A stretch of 64,000 bases of DNA from Aureimonas glaciei (GCF_014643375.1 NZ_BMJJ01000012.1:62001-126000); one strand, 5' to 3'. Positions 1 through 8,615 are shown, counted from the stretch's first letter. A program made the numbers and translations. The notes: generated by a model not told the origin, from the sequence alone.

Positions 1-1
1 T

Positions 2-18
2 GTTTCCATGCTAGAAAC
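2..18. promoter_or_regulatory. Inverted repeat upstream of araC-like gene
   Basis: GTTTC-N7-GAAAC lies just before the start codon at 25. Its position suits an autoregulatory operator. The window edge cuts off the rest of the promoter, so this stays tentative. Confidence 0.3.
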
Positions 19-24
19 GCCAAC

Positions 25-1017
25 ATGATTGACCGAACGTCCATTCAGCCCTGTCCGAACGAGATGGATCCCCTGACCGACATGCTGCGGGGCCTGCGCC
101 TCGATGGTGTCGAGTACAGTCGGTGCCGCCTGGCCGGGACGTGGGGCTTCCACTACCCGGCGCAGTCTCACGCGTATTTTCACTTCGTCGCGGGAAAGGC
201 CTGTTGGCTTCAAAGCCCGGATGGCGAATGGAGCGAGCTGACCTCGGGCGACGCCGTCCTGGTGCCCCGCGGCGCGGCGCACACGCTGGCGAGCGCGCCG
301 GGCGTCGCGCCGCAACCGTTCCCGCGCCGGGATTGTTTTCCCATTTGCGAGAACATGTACGACTATGTCGGGGACGCGGCTTCGCAGAGCGACGCCTCCA
401 TCCTGTTTTGTGGATCCATGCGCTTCAATCTGGACGGGCTCCACCCGCTCCTGTTGATGATGCCGGACCTGATGCGGGCCGAGGAATTGATGCAGGCCGA
501 ACCGACGGTGCCGCATCTTCTCAACGCCATGGTGGCCGAGTGCGGCATGAACCGTGTCGGCGCGAGCGGCATCCTCGCGCGCCTCGCCGACGTCATGGCC
601 GCGCAGATCATCCGCTCATGGGTCGAGCACGGTTGCGGCGATTCTGCCGGGTGGATTGCCGCGGTGCGGGACCCGCAGGTGGGAAAGGTGCTCGCCGCCA
701 TCCATGCCGAGCCCCAGCGTGACTGGTCGGTGGCCGATCTCGCCGATGTCATGGGTGTCTCGCGCTCGGGCTTTGCCGCGAAGTTCACGGCGACCGTGGG
801 CGCAACGCCGGCACGCTACGTCACCGAGATGAGAATGCACCAGGCCCGGCAATGGATCACCCGCGACCGCATGCGCATCGGCGAAGCCGCGCGACTGCTG
901 GGTTACGACTCGGATGCTTCCTTCAGTCGGGCCTTCAAGCGGATCATCGGCACCGCGCCGGGAAGGGTCCGCGCGGTCGGCGCAGCACCCAAACCGCGCG
1001 AGAAGGCCGTCACCTAG
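25..1017 (+). CDS. AraC family transcriptional regulator with N-terminal cupin domain
   Basis: A 330-residue regulator. Residues about 15-200 look like the cupin-type ligand domain of AraC proteins (residues 45-100 hold the HAYFHFVAGKACW and GDAVLVPRGAAH segments). Residues about 225-320 form the AraC double helix-turn-helix: DWSVADLADVMGVSRSGFAAKF is the first and IGEAARLLGYDSDASFSRAFKR the second, more conserved one. It is cytoplasmic and DNA-binding. The ATG at 25 follows an inverted repeat. The next gene is on the opposite strand, so its target cannot be read from context. The family assignment is firm; the ligand is unknown. Confidence 0.9.
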   Translation: MIDRTSIQPCPNEMDPLTDMLRGLRLDGVEYSRCRLAGTWGFHYPAQSHAYFHFVAGKACWLQSPDGEWSELTSGDAVLVPRGAAHTLASAPGVAPQPFPRRDCFPICENMYDYVGDAASQSDASILFCGSMRFNLDGLHPLLLMMPDLMRAEELMQAEPTVPHLLNAMVAECGMNRVGASGILARLADVMAAQIIRSWVEHGCGDSAGWIAAVRDPQVGKVLAAIHAEPQRDWSVADLADVMGVSRSGFAAKFTATVGATPARYVTEMRMHQARQWITRDRMRIGEAARLLGYDSDASFSRAFKRIIGTAPGRVRAVGAAPKPREKAVT

Positions 1018-1245
1018 CCTGGAATGGCCTTGCTCTTTTGCTGCGAGGCCATCCAAGGCGGGGTGAGACTTCGGCCCATCGTGCCCTCCGGTCGTTCGGG
1101 AGGCGGAAGTGGATCCTGCTCGCGGAGTGGGAGCGGAGGGGGGCTGGCCGTCCGTCGTCCCTGAGCGCTGCTGTTGCGCGAACCCCGGTCGACCGGCACG
1201 GACCGCTTTGCTGTGTGTGGCTGGCACCCAGGCGAACAGAATAGA

Positions 1246-1629
1246 CTAAAACATGCCGTTCGGATTTTCTTGTTGCTGCGGGATGATTTGGAGGACGTCC
1301 CAGTGCTCGACGATTTTTCCTGTGTCGTCCAATCGGAAGATATCGATCCCGGCATAGTCCTTGTCACCCGGCCAGTGCTGAAAGCAGTGCAGGACGACAT
1401 AGTCACCCTCGGCGACACTCCGCTTGATCTCGACGCGCTTCCCGGGCCATTCACGGGCCATTTGCTCGAAATAGCCGATGAAGGCATCCTTGCCCGTCGC
1501 GACGAGCGGATTGTGCTGGATGTAGTCCGCACCGACATAGCGCTCCATCGCTTCGGCTGGCCTGCCATCGTTGAACATCAGCTGGTAGAAGGCGACGACA
1601 GCCGCCTTGTTGCGTTCCAGATCCTGCAT
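1246..1629 (-). CDS. SnoaL-like / nuclear transport factor 2-fold protein
   Basis: A 127-residue cytoplasmic protein of the SnoaL-like NTF2 superfamily. It begins with the family's typical helix ([28 protein letters not shown]) and carries the [19 protein letters not shown] segment and a C-terminal [19 protein letters not shown] strand. The family includes polyketide cyclases, isomerases and many stress-associated proteins of unknown substrate. GGGAGA stands just upstream of the ATG. It is a single gene between an AraC gene and an L,D-transpeptidase gene with no evident operon partner. Other SnoaL-like proteins occur at 4803, 52654, 57065 and 57539, but this one differs clearly from them. Confidence 0.8.
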   Translation of the reverse strand: MQDLERNKAAVVAFYQLMFNDGRPAEAMERYVGADYIQHNPLVATGKDAFIGYFEQMAREWPGKRVEIKRSVAEGDYVVLHCFQHWPGDKDYAGIDIFRLDDTGKIVEHWDVLQIIPQQQENPNGMF

Positions 1630-1773
1630 CGACTTCTCCCTGTTCGCCGTTCGCAGACGGCATCCGCATGAATTCGCCTGTCGGGCGTCTCATCGGGCAT
1701 CCCGCGACGGATCAAGCGACGGCGGACGACAGGCTTGATCTCGAAGTAAAGCCCCCGACGCGCTCGCGGAGCC

Positions 1774-2460
1774 TCAGGCCATGGCCTCGCTACGGATCGG
1801 CAGGACGATCGCCTTGCTGCCGTCGCGGACCCGATCATGGAGGTCGATGATGTCCTGGTTCAGGAGCCGGATGCAGCCGGACGACACTTTTGTGCCGATC
1901 GTCCAAGGCTCCACCGTTCCATGCAGGCGGTAAAAGGTGTCGCGACCATCGCGGTGAAGGTAAAGGGCGCGGGGGCCGAGCGGATTGCCAGGGCCGCCGG
2001 GCAGGCCGTTTCGAAGGGGGCCATAGCGCAGGGGGTCGCGGGCGATCATATCGGCTGTCGGCGTCCACTTCGGCCACTTCGCCTTCCAGGCGATCGTCGC
2101 CTCGCCCTGAAAGTTGAACGCTTCGACCTTGCCGACGCCGACGCCGTAGCGCACCGCCCGGCCGTTGCCGAGCACGTACCAGGCAAAGCGCTCGTTCGGG
2201 TCCACCACCACCGTGCCCGGCTCCTCGCTGGTCGCGTAGTCGACCTCCCGGCGCAGGAACTTCGGATCGACGATCCGCTTCAGGTCGATCGCCGGCACAG
2301 GAAACGGCTCGCCCTCCAGCGCCGCATACAGGGCGACATAAGCGGGATCGATCACGGGTTCTGGCGGAACATAAGACAGTACACTGGGCGGCTGATCCGC
2401 AGTCGTCGCACAGGCCGCGAGCGCCAGCGGTGCTCCGAGCATCAATATTCGTCGGTTCAT
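1774..2460 (-). CDS. L,D-transpeptidase (ErfK/YbiS/YcfS/YnhG family), lipoprotein signal
   Basis: A 228-residue periplasmic cell-wall enzyme that forms or exchanges peptidoglycan cross-links, or attaches proteins to the wall. The N-terminus MNRRILMLGAPLALAACATT is a lipoprotein-type signal with the lipobox LAAC. The YkuD catalytic domain covers about residues 85-225, with the conserved histidine in YRLHGTVEPWTIG and the catalytic cysteine in SSGCIRLLNQD. The ATG at 2460 was preferred to an in-frame TTG 6 bp upstream. It diverges from the LysR gene that starts at 2560, with about 100 bp between them for both promoters. Confidence 0.92.
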   Translation of the reverse strand: MNRRILMLGAPLALAACATTADQPPSVLSYVPPEPVIDPAYVALYAALEGEPFPVPAIDLKRIVDPKFLRREVDYATSEEPGTVVVDPNERFAWYVLGNGRAVRYGVGVGKVEAFNFQGEATIAWKAKWPKWTPTADMIARDPLRYGPLRNGLPGGPGNPLGPRALYLHRDGRDTFYRLHGTVEPWTIGTKVSSGCIRLLNQDIIDLHDRVRDGSKAIVLPIRSEAMA

Positions 2461-2559
2461 TCTCAATCACCTTCAATGGAAGGCTTGAGAACAACAGATC
2501 ATCGGTGCATAAACAATGGCTATGCGGGAATGCAACATATAGCCGTTTGGAATGACGCG

Positions 2560-3468
2560 ATGGATTTGACCGCCGCCCTGCGTGCCTTTGCCCGAACAGT
2601 GGAACGCGGATCGCTGACGGCCGCGGCCCGCGATCTCTCGCTGTCCCAGCCGGCGGTATCCAAGCATATCGCCAACCTGGAACATCGTGTCCAGGCACGC
2701 CTCCTCGAACGATCCGCCCGGAGCGTTCGTCCGACGGCGGAGGGGCAGGCACTCTACGATGCGAGCCGGTCGGCGCTGGCCTCGATCGATGCGGCGGTGG
2801 AGGGCCTGCAGGCGGACTCCGGCCGCATCGAGGGAACGATCCGCGTCCACGCGCCCTCCTGCATCGGGACCAATCACGTCCACTCCATCGTCATGGAATT
2901 CCAGCGTCTGCATTCGAGCGTCGCCGTGGATCTCGTTCTCGAAAGCCGGACGGTCGACCTCGTGTTCGAGAATTTTGACCTGGCGCTGGTCTACGGTCGT
3001 CCGGAAGCGCAGGACGTGATCATCCGACGCCTGGGTCTCGTCCGCCGGATCCTCGTCGCGAGCCCGGCCTTCCTCGCAAAGCACGGCCAGATCGATACCC
3101 TCGATCGGTTGTCGAAGGTGCCGTTGATCACGACGCCCCGCTCCGTCACCGCACAGAACCGCCTGGCGCTGCTCCGGGACGGCACTCAGACGGAGGTGGA
3201 CGTCTGGTCCATCCTTCGCACCATCGATGGGCAGGTCATCGCCAGAACGCTGCTCGAAGGCCATGCGGCCGGCCCCGTCCAGCATCTGATGATTGCCGAC
3301 GATCTCGCGAGCGGCCGCCTCCTGCGCATCTTGCCGGACTATGAGGTGCGTCCGACCGAGATGTTTCTGGCCTATCCCTCCGTCAAATTCATGCGCCCGG
3401 CAGTCCGCGCCTTTGCTGAATTCGCCGTCGAGCGCCTGCAGAAAATCGAAGGTGTCGACGCGCTTTGA
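2560..3468 (+). CDS. LysR family transcriptional regulator
   Basis: A 302-residue regulator. The winged helix-turn-helix occupies residues 1-60 (ALRAFARTVERGSLTAAARDLSLSQPAVSKHIANLE), followed by a periplasmic-binding-protein-like effector domain to about residue 295. The reading frame stays open far upstream on the opposite side of the L,D-transpeptidase gene, but homology begins at MDLTAALRAFARTVE, so the ATG at 2560 is taken as the start. Targets are unknown; the divergent L,D-transpeptidase gene is the nearest candidate. Confidence 0.9.
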   Translation: MDLTAALRAFARTVERGSLTAAARDLSLSQPAVSKHIANLEHRVQARLLERSARSVRPTAEGQALYDASRSALASIDAAVEGLQADSGRIEGTIRVHAPSCIGTNHVHSIVMEFQRLHSSVAVDLVLESRTVDLVFENFDLALVYGRPEAQDVIIRRLGLVRRILVASPAFLAKHGQIDTLDRLSKVPLITTPRSVTAQNRLALLRDGTQTEVDVWSILRTIDGQVIARTLLEGHAAGPVQHLMIADDLASGRLLRILPDYEVRPTEMFLAYPSVKFMRPAVRAFAEFAVERLQKIEGVDAL

Positions 3469-3525
3469 CGTTCGGATAAGGTCACTTTCGCCCGGATTGG
3501 TCGGGCCCTCGTGCCCCGTCGGCTG

Positions 3526-3909
3526 TCACGACGATCGATGGGCGGAAGCCTGATCGACCACGCGGGAGTCCAGCATCTCCTCGACCTGCACACGGTGCGA
3601 CGTCCCCCACGCGCACAGGGGCCGGAGCGCCTCGACAAGAGTTTGGCCGAAAGGCGTTACGGTGTAGTCGACCTTCGGCGGCACTTCCCGGTAGTCGTGC
3701 CTGACCAGCACGCCTGCAGCGACCAACTCGCGCAGCTGCTGGATCAGCACCTTCTCGCTGATGCCGGTTACCAATCGGCGAAGGTCTCCGAAGCGCTTCG
3801 GACCGTATCCGAGATGATACAGGATCAGCGGCTTCCACTTGCCGCCCATGACGGCCAGCGCGACGGCGAGGCCGCAATCGGGATCACTGGCGCTCATCTC
3901 GAAATCCAT
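3526..3909 (-). CDS. HxlR family (DUF24) winged-helix regulator
   Basis: A 127-residue HxlR-type repressor. The wHTH spans most of the protein, with the family signature AVMGGKWKPLILYHLGYGPKRFGDL and the recognition segment GISEKVLIQQLRELVAAGVLVR. A single cysteine sits just before the domain (DPDCGLA, residue 12). In the HxlR members YodB, CatR and QorR an N-terminal cysteine senses quinones, diamide or other electrophiles; that this one does is inference. The ATG at 3909 has AAAAGG 6 bp upstream, so it was chosen over the GTG at 3912. It is divergent from an SDR-SnoaL pair that it probably controls. Confidence 0.9.
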   Translation of the reverse strand: MDFEMSASDPDCGLAVALAVMGGKWKPLILYHLGYGPKRFGDLRRLVTGISEKVLIQQLRELVAAGVLVRHDYREVPPKVDYTVTPFGQTLVEALRPLCAWGTSHRVQVEEMLDSRVVDQASAHRSS

Positions 3910-3913
3910 CACT

Positions 3914-3925
3914 TACCTTTTGGTA
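3914..3925. promoter_or_regulatory. Candidate HxlR operator (TACC-TTTT-GGTA)
   Basis: A perfect palindrome TACC-N4-GGTA lies between the divergent HxlR gene (starts 3909) and SDR gene (starts 3985). It overlaps the ribosome-binding region of the HxlR gene, a position suited to autorepression. The palindrome is seen directly; binding is inference. Confidence 0.4.
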
Positions 3926-3984
3926 TGTACTAGTGGACATGTGAGTGCCTGTCTATATCGCTTTCATCTGAAAAGGAGAAGACG

Positions 3985-4734
3985 ATGGGCAGGCTCGACA
4001 ACAAGATCGCGGTCATCACCGGTGCCAACAGCGGCATCGGACTGGCGAGCGCCAAACGCTTCGCGCAAGAGGGCGCGCGCGTGTTCATGACCGGACGCCG
4101 GCAGCGCGAACTGGGTGCCGCAGTGGCCGAGGTCGGCCACGGTGCGCGGGGAGTCCAGGGCGACATCGCCAACCTCGGCGATCTCGACAGGCTCTATGCC
4201 ATCGTGCGGAAGGAAGCCGGCCGGATCGACGTGCTGTTTGCCAATGCCGGCGGCGGCCGGTTCGCCTCCCTCTCCGACATCACCGAGGAGGACTACGAGA
4301 GCACCTTCGCGACGAACGTCAAGGGAACGCTGTTCACTGTCCAGAAGGCGCTGCCGCTTCTCGTCGACGGAGCCTCGGTGATCCTGACCGGGTCGACGGC
4401 GGCCAGCACGGGCTCGCCGGCCTTCAGCGTCTACGGTGCCAGCAAGGCAGCGATCCGCAGCTTCGCCCGCGGCTGGATCCTCGACCTCGCCCCCCGCCGG
4501 ATCCGCGTAAACGTGCTCGTCCCCGGTCCCACCTCGACCCCGGGATTGCACGGTCTCTCCTCGACCGCGGAGGCGAAGCAGGCCTTCGTCGCGGCGATGG
4601 AAGCGCAGGTTCCGCTGGGCCGGATGGGGACATCCGACGAAACGGCTGCTGCGGCCCTCTTTCTGGCTTCCGACGAGAGCAGCTTCGTCAATGGCAGCGA
4701 ACTTTTCGCCGATGGCGGACAGGCGCAGGTCTAG
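3985..4734 (+). CDS. SDR family oxidoreductase (classical type)
   Basis: A 249-residue classical short-chain dehydrogenase/reductase. It has the nucleotide-binding motif TGANSGIG (residues 12-19), an NNAG variant VLFANAGGG, a catalytic Ser segment ILTGSTAAS, the YGASKAA motif and a C-terminal GSELFADGG. The cofactor is NAD(P)(H); the substrate is unknown. AAAAGGAG precedes the ATG. A SnoaL-like gene follows 68 bp downstream in the same direction, and a divergent HxlR regulator lies upstream. A clearly related SDR (same FTVQKALPL and ASDxSSF segments) lies at 51190 in the conjugative element. Confidence 0.92.
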   Translation: MGRLDNKIAVITGANSGIGLASAKRFAQEGARVFMTGRRQRELGAAVAEVGHGARGVQGDIANLGDLDRLYAIVRKEAGRIDVLFANAGGGRFASLSDITEEDYESTFATNVKGTLFTVQKALPLLVDGASVILTGSTAASTGSPAFSVYGASKAAIRSFARGWILDLAPRRIRVNVLVPGPTSTPGLHGLSSTAEAKQAFVAAMEAQVPLGRMGTSDETAAAALFLASDESSFVNGSELFADGGQAQV

Positions 4735-4802
4735 GCCGGACGCCGAGGCGATCGGCGAGCGGCCGCCGAGGAACGGACAATCAAAAGCCGAAAGGACAGG
4801 CC

Positions 4803-5228
4803 ATGCGTGACAACGAGACGATCATCCGGGAACTCTACGCCGTTGCGGAAGGAGTCGGGTTCGATAGCGAGACGTTCGTTTCCGCCTTCTCCGACGAGGG
4901 CTACATGACCGACATCCCCGCCGGTGCGACGCTGCGCGGCAAGGCCATCGGCGACTACATCGGCGCGCTGACCACTGCCTTTCCGGATATCCACCGCGAG
5001 CTGTTCCAGATCTACGTCACGGGAAACGTCGTCGTCGTCGAGCTCGCCATTCGCGGGACGCACAGGGGCGAGCTCGCGCTTCCTTCGGGAACCCTCGCGC
5101 CGACGGGCCGGACGATCGACGTGCCGTGCTGCGACGTCTTCCATCTGGAGAATGGCAAGGTCACCTCGTTCCACTGCTACAACGCCGCTTCCGTGATGCA
5201 GCAGCAGATTGGCCTCGCCGGCACATAG
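4803..5228 (+). CDS. SnoaL-like (ester cyclase type) protein
   Basis: A 141-residue NTF2-fold protein of the SnoaL/ester-cyclase type. Its landmarks are IRELYAVAEG at the start, AFPDIHRELFQIYV, GTHRGELALPSGTLAPTGRTIDVPCCDVFHLENGKVTSFHCY. The protein at 57065 in the conjugative element has the same length and matches along its whole length, with near-identity over the GELALPSG...IDVPCCDVF region. It is probably co-transcribed with the SDR gene upstream. The catalytic function is unproven: such proteins are often accessory to redox enzymes. Confidence 0.85.
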   Translation: MRDNETIIRELYAVAEGVGFDSETFVSAFSDEGYMTDIPAGATLRGKAIGDYIGALTTAFPDIHRELFQIYVTGNVVVVELAIRGTHRGELALPSGTLAPTGRTIDVPCCDVFHLENGKVTSFHCYNAASVMQQQIGLAGT

Positions 5229-5569
5229 GGCCGCCCTGCCTTCGGACCGGACAATCCTTTCGCGGCGTCGCCGTGCCGGAACGCGGCGTCTCAAAAGGGC
5301 GCCCCTTTGGACGCTTGGCGGTGATTTTGCGGATCTCAGAACGGGGCGTCTGATCGGCAGGACAGGGTTCGACCGAAGGGGCCCAACGCCTGCGCGTCAC
5401 CTACCGATCTTTCGGAAGCGCAGGGGCTTGCCCCGCCCATTTGATCGACTGTCGTCGACGGTCCCGTCCTCGTATGGCTGACCACGCGCATTTCAGGTCG
5501 GACTGCCTCATTGCCGGCGCGGTGATGGCGTGTGCTGTCCAGACTGGAAGCCGGATTGAACAGGGTCAA
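5229..5569. other. Gene-free stretch between the SDR-SnoaL unit and the kinase operon
   Basis: About 340 bases without a supportable gene. A short 6-bp stem with a 3-base loop (AAAGGG...CCCTTT) sits at 5294-5308, too weak to call a terminator. The open frame from 5441 continues into the kinase gene but its first 43 codons show no family similarity. Confidence 0.5.
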
Positions 5570-6526
5570 ATGTCGCCATTTCCTCCCGCCAACGTTGCCA
5601 CCGATCGAGACCTCAGCATCTGCGTGTTTGCGCCGTGGCCGCTGTTTACCATCGCCATCGAGCGACACACCAACGGCGCCGACGACGTCTACTTCCATGC
5701 CGGGGGGCAGGCCGTCTGGGTGGCGCGGATGATCCTCGGACTGGGCGGCCGGGCTCGCCTCGTCGGGCCCTTCGGCGGCGAGGCCCGCACAGTGCTCGAG
5801 GCCCTGGTCGCGGCAGAGGGCATCAGCCTTCGCGCCATCCCGGTCCGCGGCGGCAATGGCGGCTACGTCGACGATCGGCGCGAGGGTACGCGCCAGCGGC
5901 TCGCGACGGTGCCGTCGCACAGTCTCGACCGCCACGAGACCGATGACCTCTACAACGCCATCCTGGCGGAATCGCTTCGCTGCGGGACGACGGTCCTCAC
6001 CGGGCTCGCGACCGAGGAAGTCATTCCCCTGGATTTCTTCACGCGCCTGGCCAACGACCTTCGCGCCAACGACGTCAAGGTCGTCGCCGATATCGCCGGC
6101 CGCGTGCTGGAAGCCGTCGAGGGCGGACTGACCCTGCTGAAGGTCAGCCACGAGGAGCTTCAGGAGGCCGGGCTCGCCACCGACGACAGCCGGAAGGAGA
6201 TCCTCGAGGCCATGCACAAGTTGCGCGGCAAGGCCGAGAACATCGTCGTGTCCCGCGCCGGCGAGGGCTCGCTGGCCCTGTTCGGCGATCGCTTCTGGGA
6301 AGCAAAGGGGCCCGAGGTCCATGCCCGGGATCACACGGGCGCCGGGGATTCGATGACGGCCGCCCTCGCCATGGCGATCGCCTCGGGCATGGAGGGGCCG
6401 GACGCGCTGCGTCTGGCGACCGCCGCCGGGGCGATGAACGTCACGCGGGCGGGGCGAGGAACGGGTCGCCTGGAGGACATCGAGGTGCTTGCCGGCAAGG
6501 TCGAGGTCCATGAGGTGACGGCATGA
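5570..6526 (+). CDS. PfkB family carbohydrate kinase
   Basis: A 318-residue ribokinase/PfkB-family kinase that phosphorylates a sugar or related hydroxyl compound with ATP. Visible motifs are the substrate-side glycines FHAGGQAVWVARMILGLGGRARLVGPFG (residues 42-69) and the C-terminal catalytic signature DHTGAGDSMTAALA, whose aspartate is the expected base. The ATG at 5570 was chosen because similarity begins soon after it and AGGG precedes it. The stop overlaps the next start by 4 bp (ATGA), so translation with the monophosphatase-like gene is coupled. The substrate is unknown. Confidence 0.88.
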   Translation: MSPFPPANVATDRDLSICVFAPWPLFTIAIERHTNGADDVYFHAGGQAVWVARMILGLGGRARLVGPFGGEARTVLEALVAAEGISLRAIPVRGGNGGYVDDRREGTRQRLATVPSHSLDRHETDDLYNAILAESLRCGTTVLTGLATEEVIPLDFFTRLANDLRANDVKVVADIAGRVLEAVEGGLTLLKVSHEELQEAGLATDDSRKEILEAMHKLRGKAENIVVSRAGEGSLALFGDRFWEAKGPEVHARDHTGAGDSMTAALAMAIASGMEGPDALRLATAAGAMNVTRAGRGTGRLEDIEVLAGKVEVHEVTA

Positions 6527-7347
6527 TCCTGCCCGACCTCAAGGCCATCGAAGCCCTGGCCGTGGAGATGGCCCAACTCGCCGGCGCCCAGATCGTGGCG
6601 TCGCTCGGGCGCACGCTCGCGGTTCGTTATAAGATGCTCGGGGCGGACGAGACGGCGATCTATCGGGATCCGGTCTCGGAGATCGACCATGCCGTCGAAC
6701 GGCTCATCCGCGAGCGTGTCTCGGAACGGTTTCCGGATCACGGCATCGTCGGCGAGGAAGGCGAACCGGTCCGGATCGGCTCGTCCGACTTCGTCTGGAT
6801 CATCGATCCGGTCGACGGAACCGCCAATTTCGTCAATGGGTATCCGCTCTTCGCCGCGTCGATCGGCGTGGCCTTTAAAGGGCAGCCTGTCGTCGGCGCG
6901 GTGTGGTGCTCGACCAGCCACGCCCTTCGCCCGGGCGTCTACCACGCCCGCACCGATGGCCTGTTGTGCTTCGACGAGCAACCCATCGCCAGTGTCGACC
7001 GGCAGCAGGTGCGGCGCCGGCTTGTCGGCCTGCCGCGGGTTCCCGTCGGCATCGACATCGGCTTCGAGGCGCGCCAGAGCGGTTCGGCCGCCATCGAATG
7101 TGCCTTCGTCGCCGCCGGACTTCTGGCGGGCGCCCGCTTCGAGGCGCCCAATGCCTGGGATGTTGCCGGTGGGATCCCGCTTCTCGATGCCGCCAAGGTC
7201 GAGGTGCGGACGAGGGTGCCGAGCGGAGAATGGGAGGCGTTTTCGGGTTTTGGAAATGTCGCCGGGTCAAGTGCGCTTTGGCGGCAGCCGCTCGTCATCG
7301 GCGATCGCACCGTCTGCTTGGCGCTCTCCGCGCTGAACCTCGGTTGA
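6523..7347 (+). CDS. Inositol monophosphatase family protein
   Basis: A 274-residue Mg-dependent phosphatase of the IMPase/SuhB/CysQ superfamily. The metal-binding motifs are GEEGEPV (residues 77-83) and IDPVDGTANFVNG (about 89-101); the third metal-binding region is represented by NAWDVAGGIPLLDAA. The family hydrolyses small phosphate monoesters. Its 4-bp overlap with a sugar kinase gene suggests the pair adds and removes phosphate on related metabolites; that link is inference. Confidence 0.9.
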   Translation: MILPDLKAIEALAVEMAQLAGAQIVASLGRTLAVRYKMLGADETAIYRDPVSEIDHAVERLIRERVSERFPDHGIVGEEGEPVRIGSSDFVWIIDPVDGTANFVNGYPLFAASIGVAFKGQPVVGAVWCSTSHALRPGVYHARTDGLLCFDEQPIASVDRQQVRRRLVGLPRVPVGIDIGFEARQSGSAAIECAFVAAGLLAGARFEAPNAWDVAGGIPLLDAAKVEVRTRVPSGEWEAFSGFGNVAGSSALWRQPLVIGDRTVCLALSALNLG

Positions 7348-7453
7348 GGCGAGCAGCGGCATGGCCCCGACCATCGGCCATCCGTCGAGCTTCCTCAGCT
7401 GAGAATCCGCCAAGCGCCTTCGCCGTCGGCCACTTCCGGATCGGATGCCGGTT

Positions 7454-7855
7454 TTATGCGTCGATGTCCTGGGCTGGCGGAGTTGCGGCGGGGGGCTTCC
7501 GGTCCTCCTGGGCAGGAGCGCCGGGCACCGCCTCGTTCCGTTCGGTTCTGTCCCGGTAGAGTGCCGCCCGTCCCAGCAGCATCAGGCTGATCGGGGTGGT
7601 GACCACCATGAAGACGGCGAGCAGCAGCTCGTGCAGGACCGTTTTCGTACCCGGCACGGAGAAGCAGATCGCCGAGGCGATGAAGATGCACAGCGCGCCG
7701 CCGGTGGTGCCGAGGGTCGGAGCGTGGAGGCGCTCGTAGAAGCTGCCGAAGCGCAGAAGGCCGATCGTCCCGAGCAGGGTGATCGACGCGCCGGCCAGGA
7801 GAAGAATGCCGATGGCCAATGCGGCCCAGACCGGCAGGTTCGCCAGATGGCTCAT
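7454..7855 (-). CDS. mrpG: Mrp/Pha cation:proton antiporter subunit G
   Basis: A 133-residue membrane protein with three hydrophobic segments. It matches MrpG/MnhG/PhaG: the conserved GTIGLLRFGSFYERLHAPTLGTTGG block is at residues 28-52. It is the last gene of the antiporter operon, and its start overlaps the end of subunit F by 4 bp. The C-terminal 35 residues are hydrophilic and proline/alanine-rich and probably cytoplasmic. As a subunit of the hetero-oligomeric Mrp complex it contributes to Na+ or K+ extrusion and pH homeostasis. Confidence 0.92.
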   Translation of the reverse strand: MSHLANLPVWAALAIGILLLAGASITLLGTIGLLRFGSFYERLHAPTLGTTGGALCIFIASAICFSVPGTKTVLHELLLAVFMVVTTPISLMLLGRAALYRDRTERNEAVPGAPAQEDRKPPAATPPAQDIDA

Positions 7856-8133
7856 TCGATGACCTCGCCGCGCATCAGGAATTTTGCCAGTGCCGCGGTC
7901 GAAACGAAGCCCAGCAAGCCGACGACCAGTGCCGCCTCAAAGTGAATGGTGGAGCCGGTCCGGATGCCGACCGTGACCAGCAGCAGCATGGTGCAGATGT
8001 AGAGGGCGTCGAGGGCCATCACCCGGTCCTGCGCCCGGGGCCCCCGCATCATCCGGATGGTGCAGCAGGCCATGGCGAGGAACAGCAGGATCTGCGCGCC
8101 GGTGATGGCCCAGAGGAGGGCGGTCGCGATCAT
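7852..8133 (-). CDS. mrpF: Mrp/Pha cation:proton antiporter subunit F
   Basis: A 93-residue membrane protein with three predicted helices, typical of MrpF/PhaF. The conserved segment is RMMRGPRAQDRVMALDALY. The frame is open further upstream into the subunit E gene, but the family start is MIATALLWAITG, giving the ATG at 8133. It overlaps subunit E (end at 8130) by 4 bp and subunit G by 4 bp, as expected for a translationally coupled operon. Confidence 0.92.
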   Translation of the reverse strand: MIATALLWAITGAQILLFLAMACCTIRMMRGPRAQDRVMALDALYICTMLLLVTVGIRTGSTIHFEAALVVGLLGFVSTAALAKFLMRGEVIE

Positions 8134-8615
8134 GGGAACAGCTCCATCAACAGGGGCTCGTAGCGGTGCTTGATCAGGGCGATCCAGTCCTCTTCGTCGA
8201 CGAGGTCGAGAACGTGAAAGAGGAGGTGCCCTGTCGACGAACGGTATTCGAGCCAGGCGGTCCCGGGCGTGCAGGTGAGGATGCAGGCGAGTACCGCCAG
8301 CGCGGTCGGGTGGCGCAGCTCGAGCGGGATGTCGATGAAGCCCGACGTATGATCCGCTCGCGAGGGCGCGGCGATCACCCGCGCCACCGCCAGATTCGAC
8401 CGGACCACGTCGACGGTCACCACGCCGACGAGTTTCGGGATCGCGGTCCAGCGGCGGATGCTGAGCCGTTGGGGCTGGAGCGGCACGACGAGGAGCGCCG
8501 TGCCCACTGCCACGACCGAGCCGAGCAGGACCTGGCCGACGGAGACGCCGTTCAGCAGCAACCACATGAGAAACAGCGCGGCGGCCAGGAGCGGAAACGG
8601 CAGGAGGCGGCTCAT
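8130..8615 (-). CDS. mrpE: Mrp/Pha cation:proton antiporter subunit E
   Basis: A 161-residue MrpE/PhaE protein. The N-terminal half has closely spaced membrane segments (LPFPLLAAALFLMWLLLNG and QVLLGSVVAVGTALLVV); the C-terminal half is amphipathic with the family motif ILTCTPGTAWLEY. It is required for assembly of the Mrp complex in the family. GGAGG-type spacing precedes the ATG at 8615, which overlaps the end of subunit D by 4 bp. Confidence 0.92.
   Translation of the reverse strand: MSRLLPFPLLAAALFLMWLLLNGVSVGQVLLGSVVAVGTALLVVPLQPQRLSIRRWTAIPKLVGVVTVDVVRSNLAVARVIAAPSRADHTSGFIDIPLELRHPTALAVLACILTCTPGTAWLEYRSSTGHLLFHVLDLVDEEDWIALIKHRYEPLLMELFP

Noticed and set aside
1837-2559. Upstream 241 codons in frame with the LysR gene
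   Set aside because: They are antisense to the L,D-transpeptidase gene and no LysR homology exists before the ATG at 2560.
5294-5308. Small hairpin AAAGGG...CCCTTT
   Set aside because: Six base pairs with a three-base loop and no T run; too weak to call a terminator.
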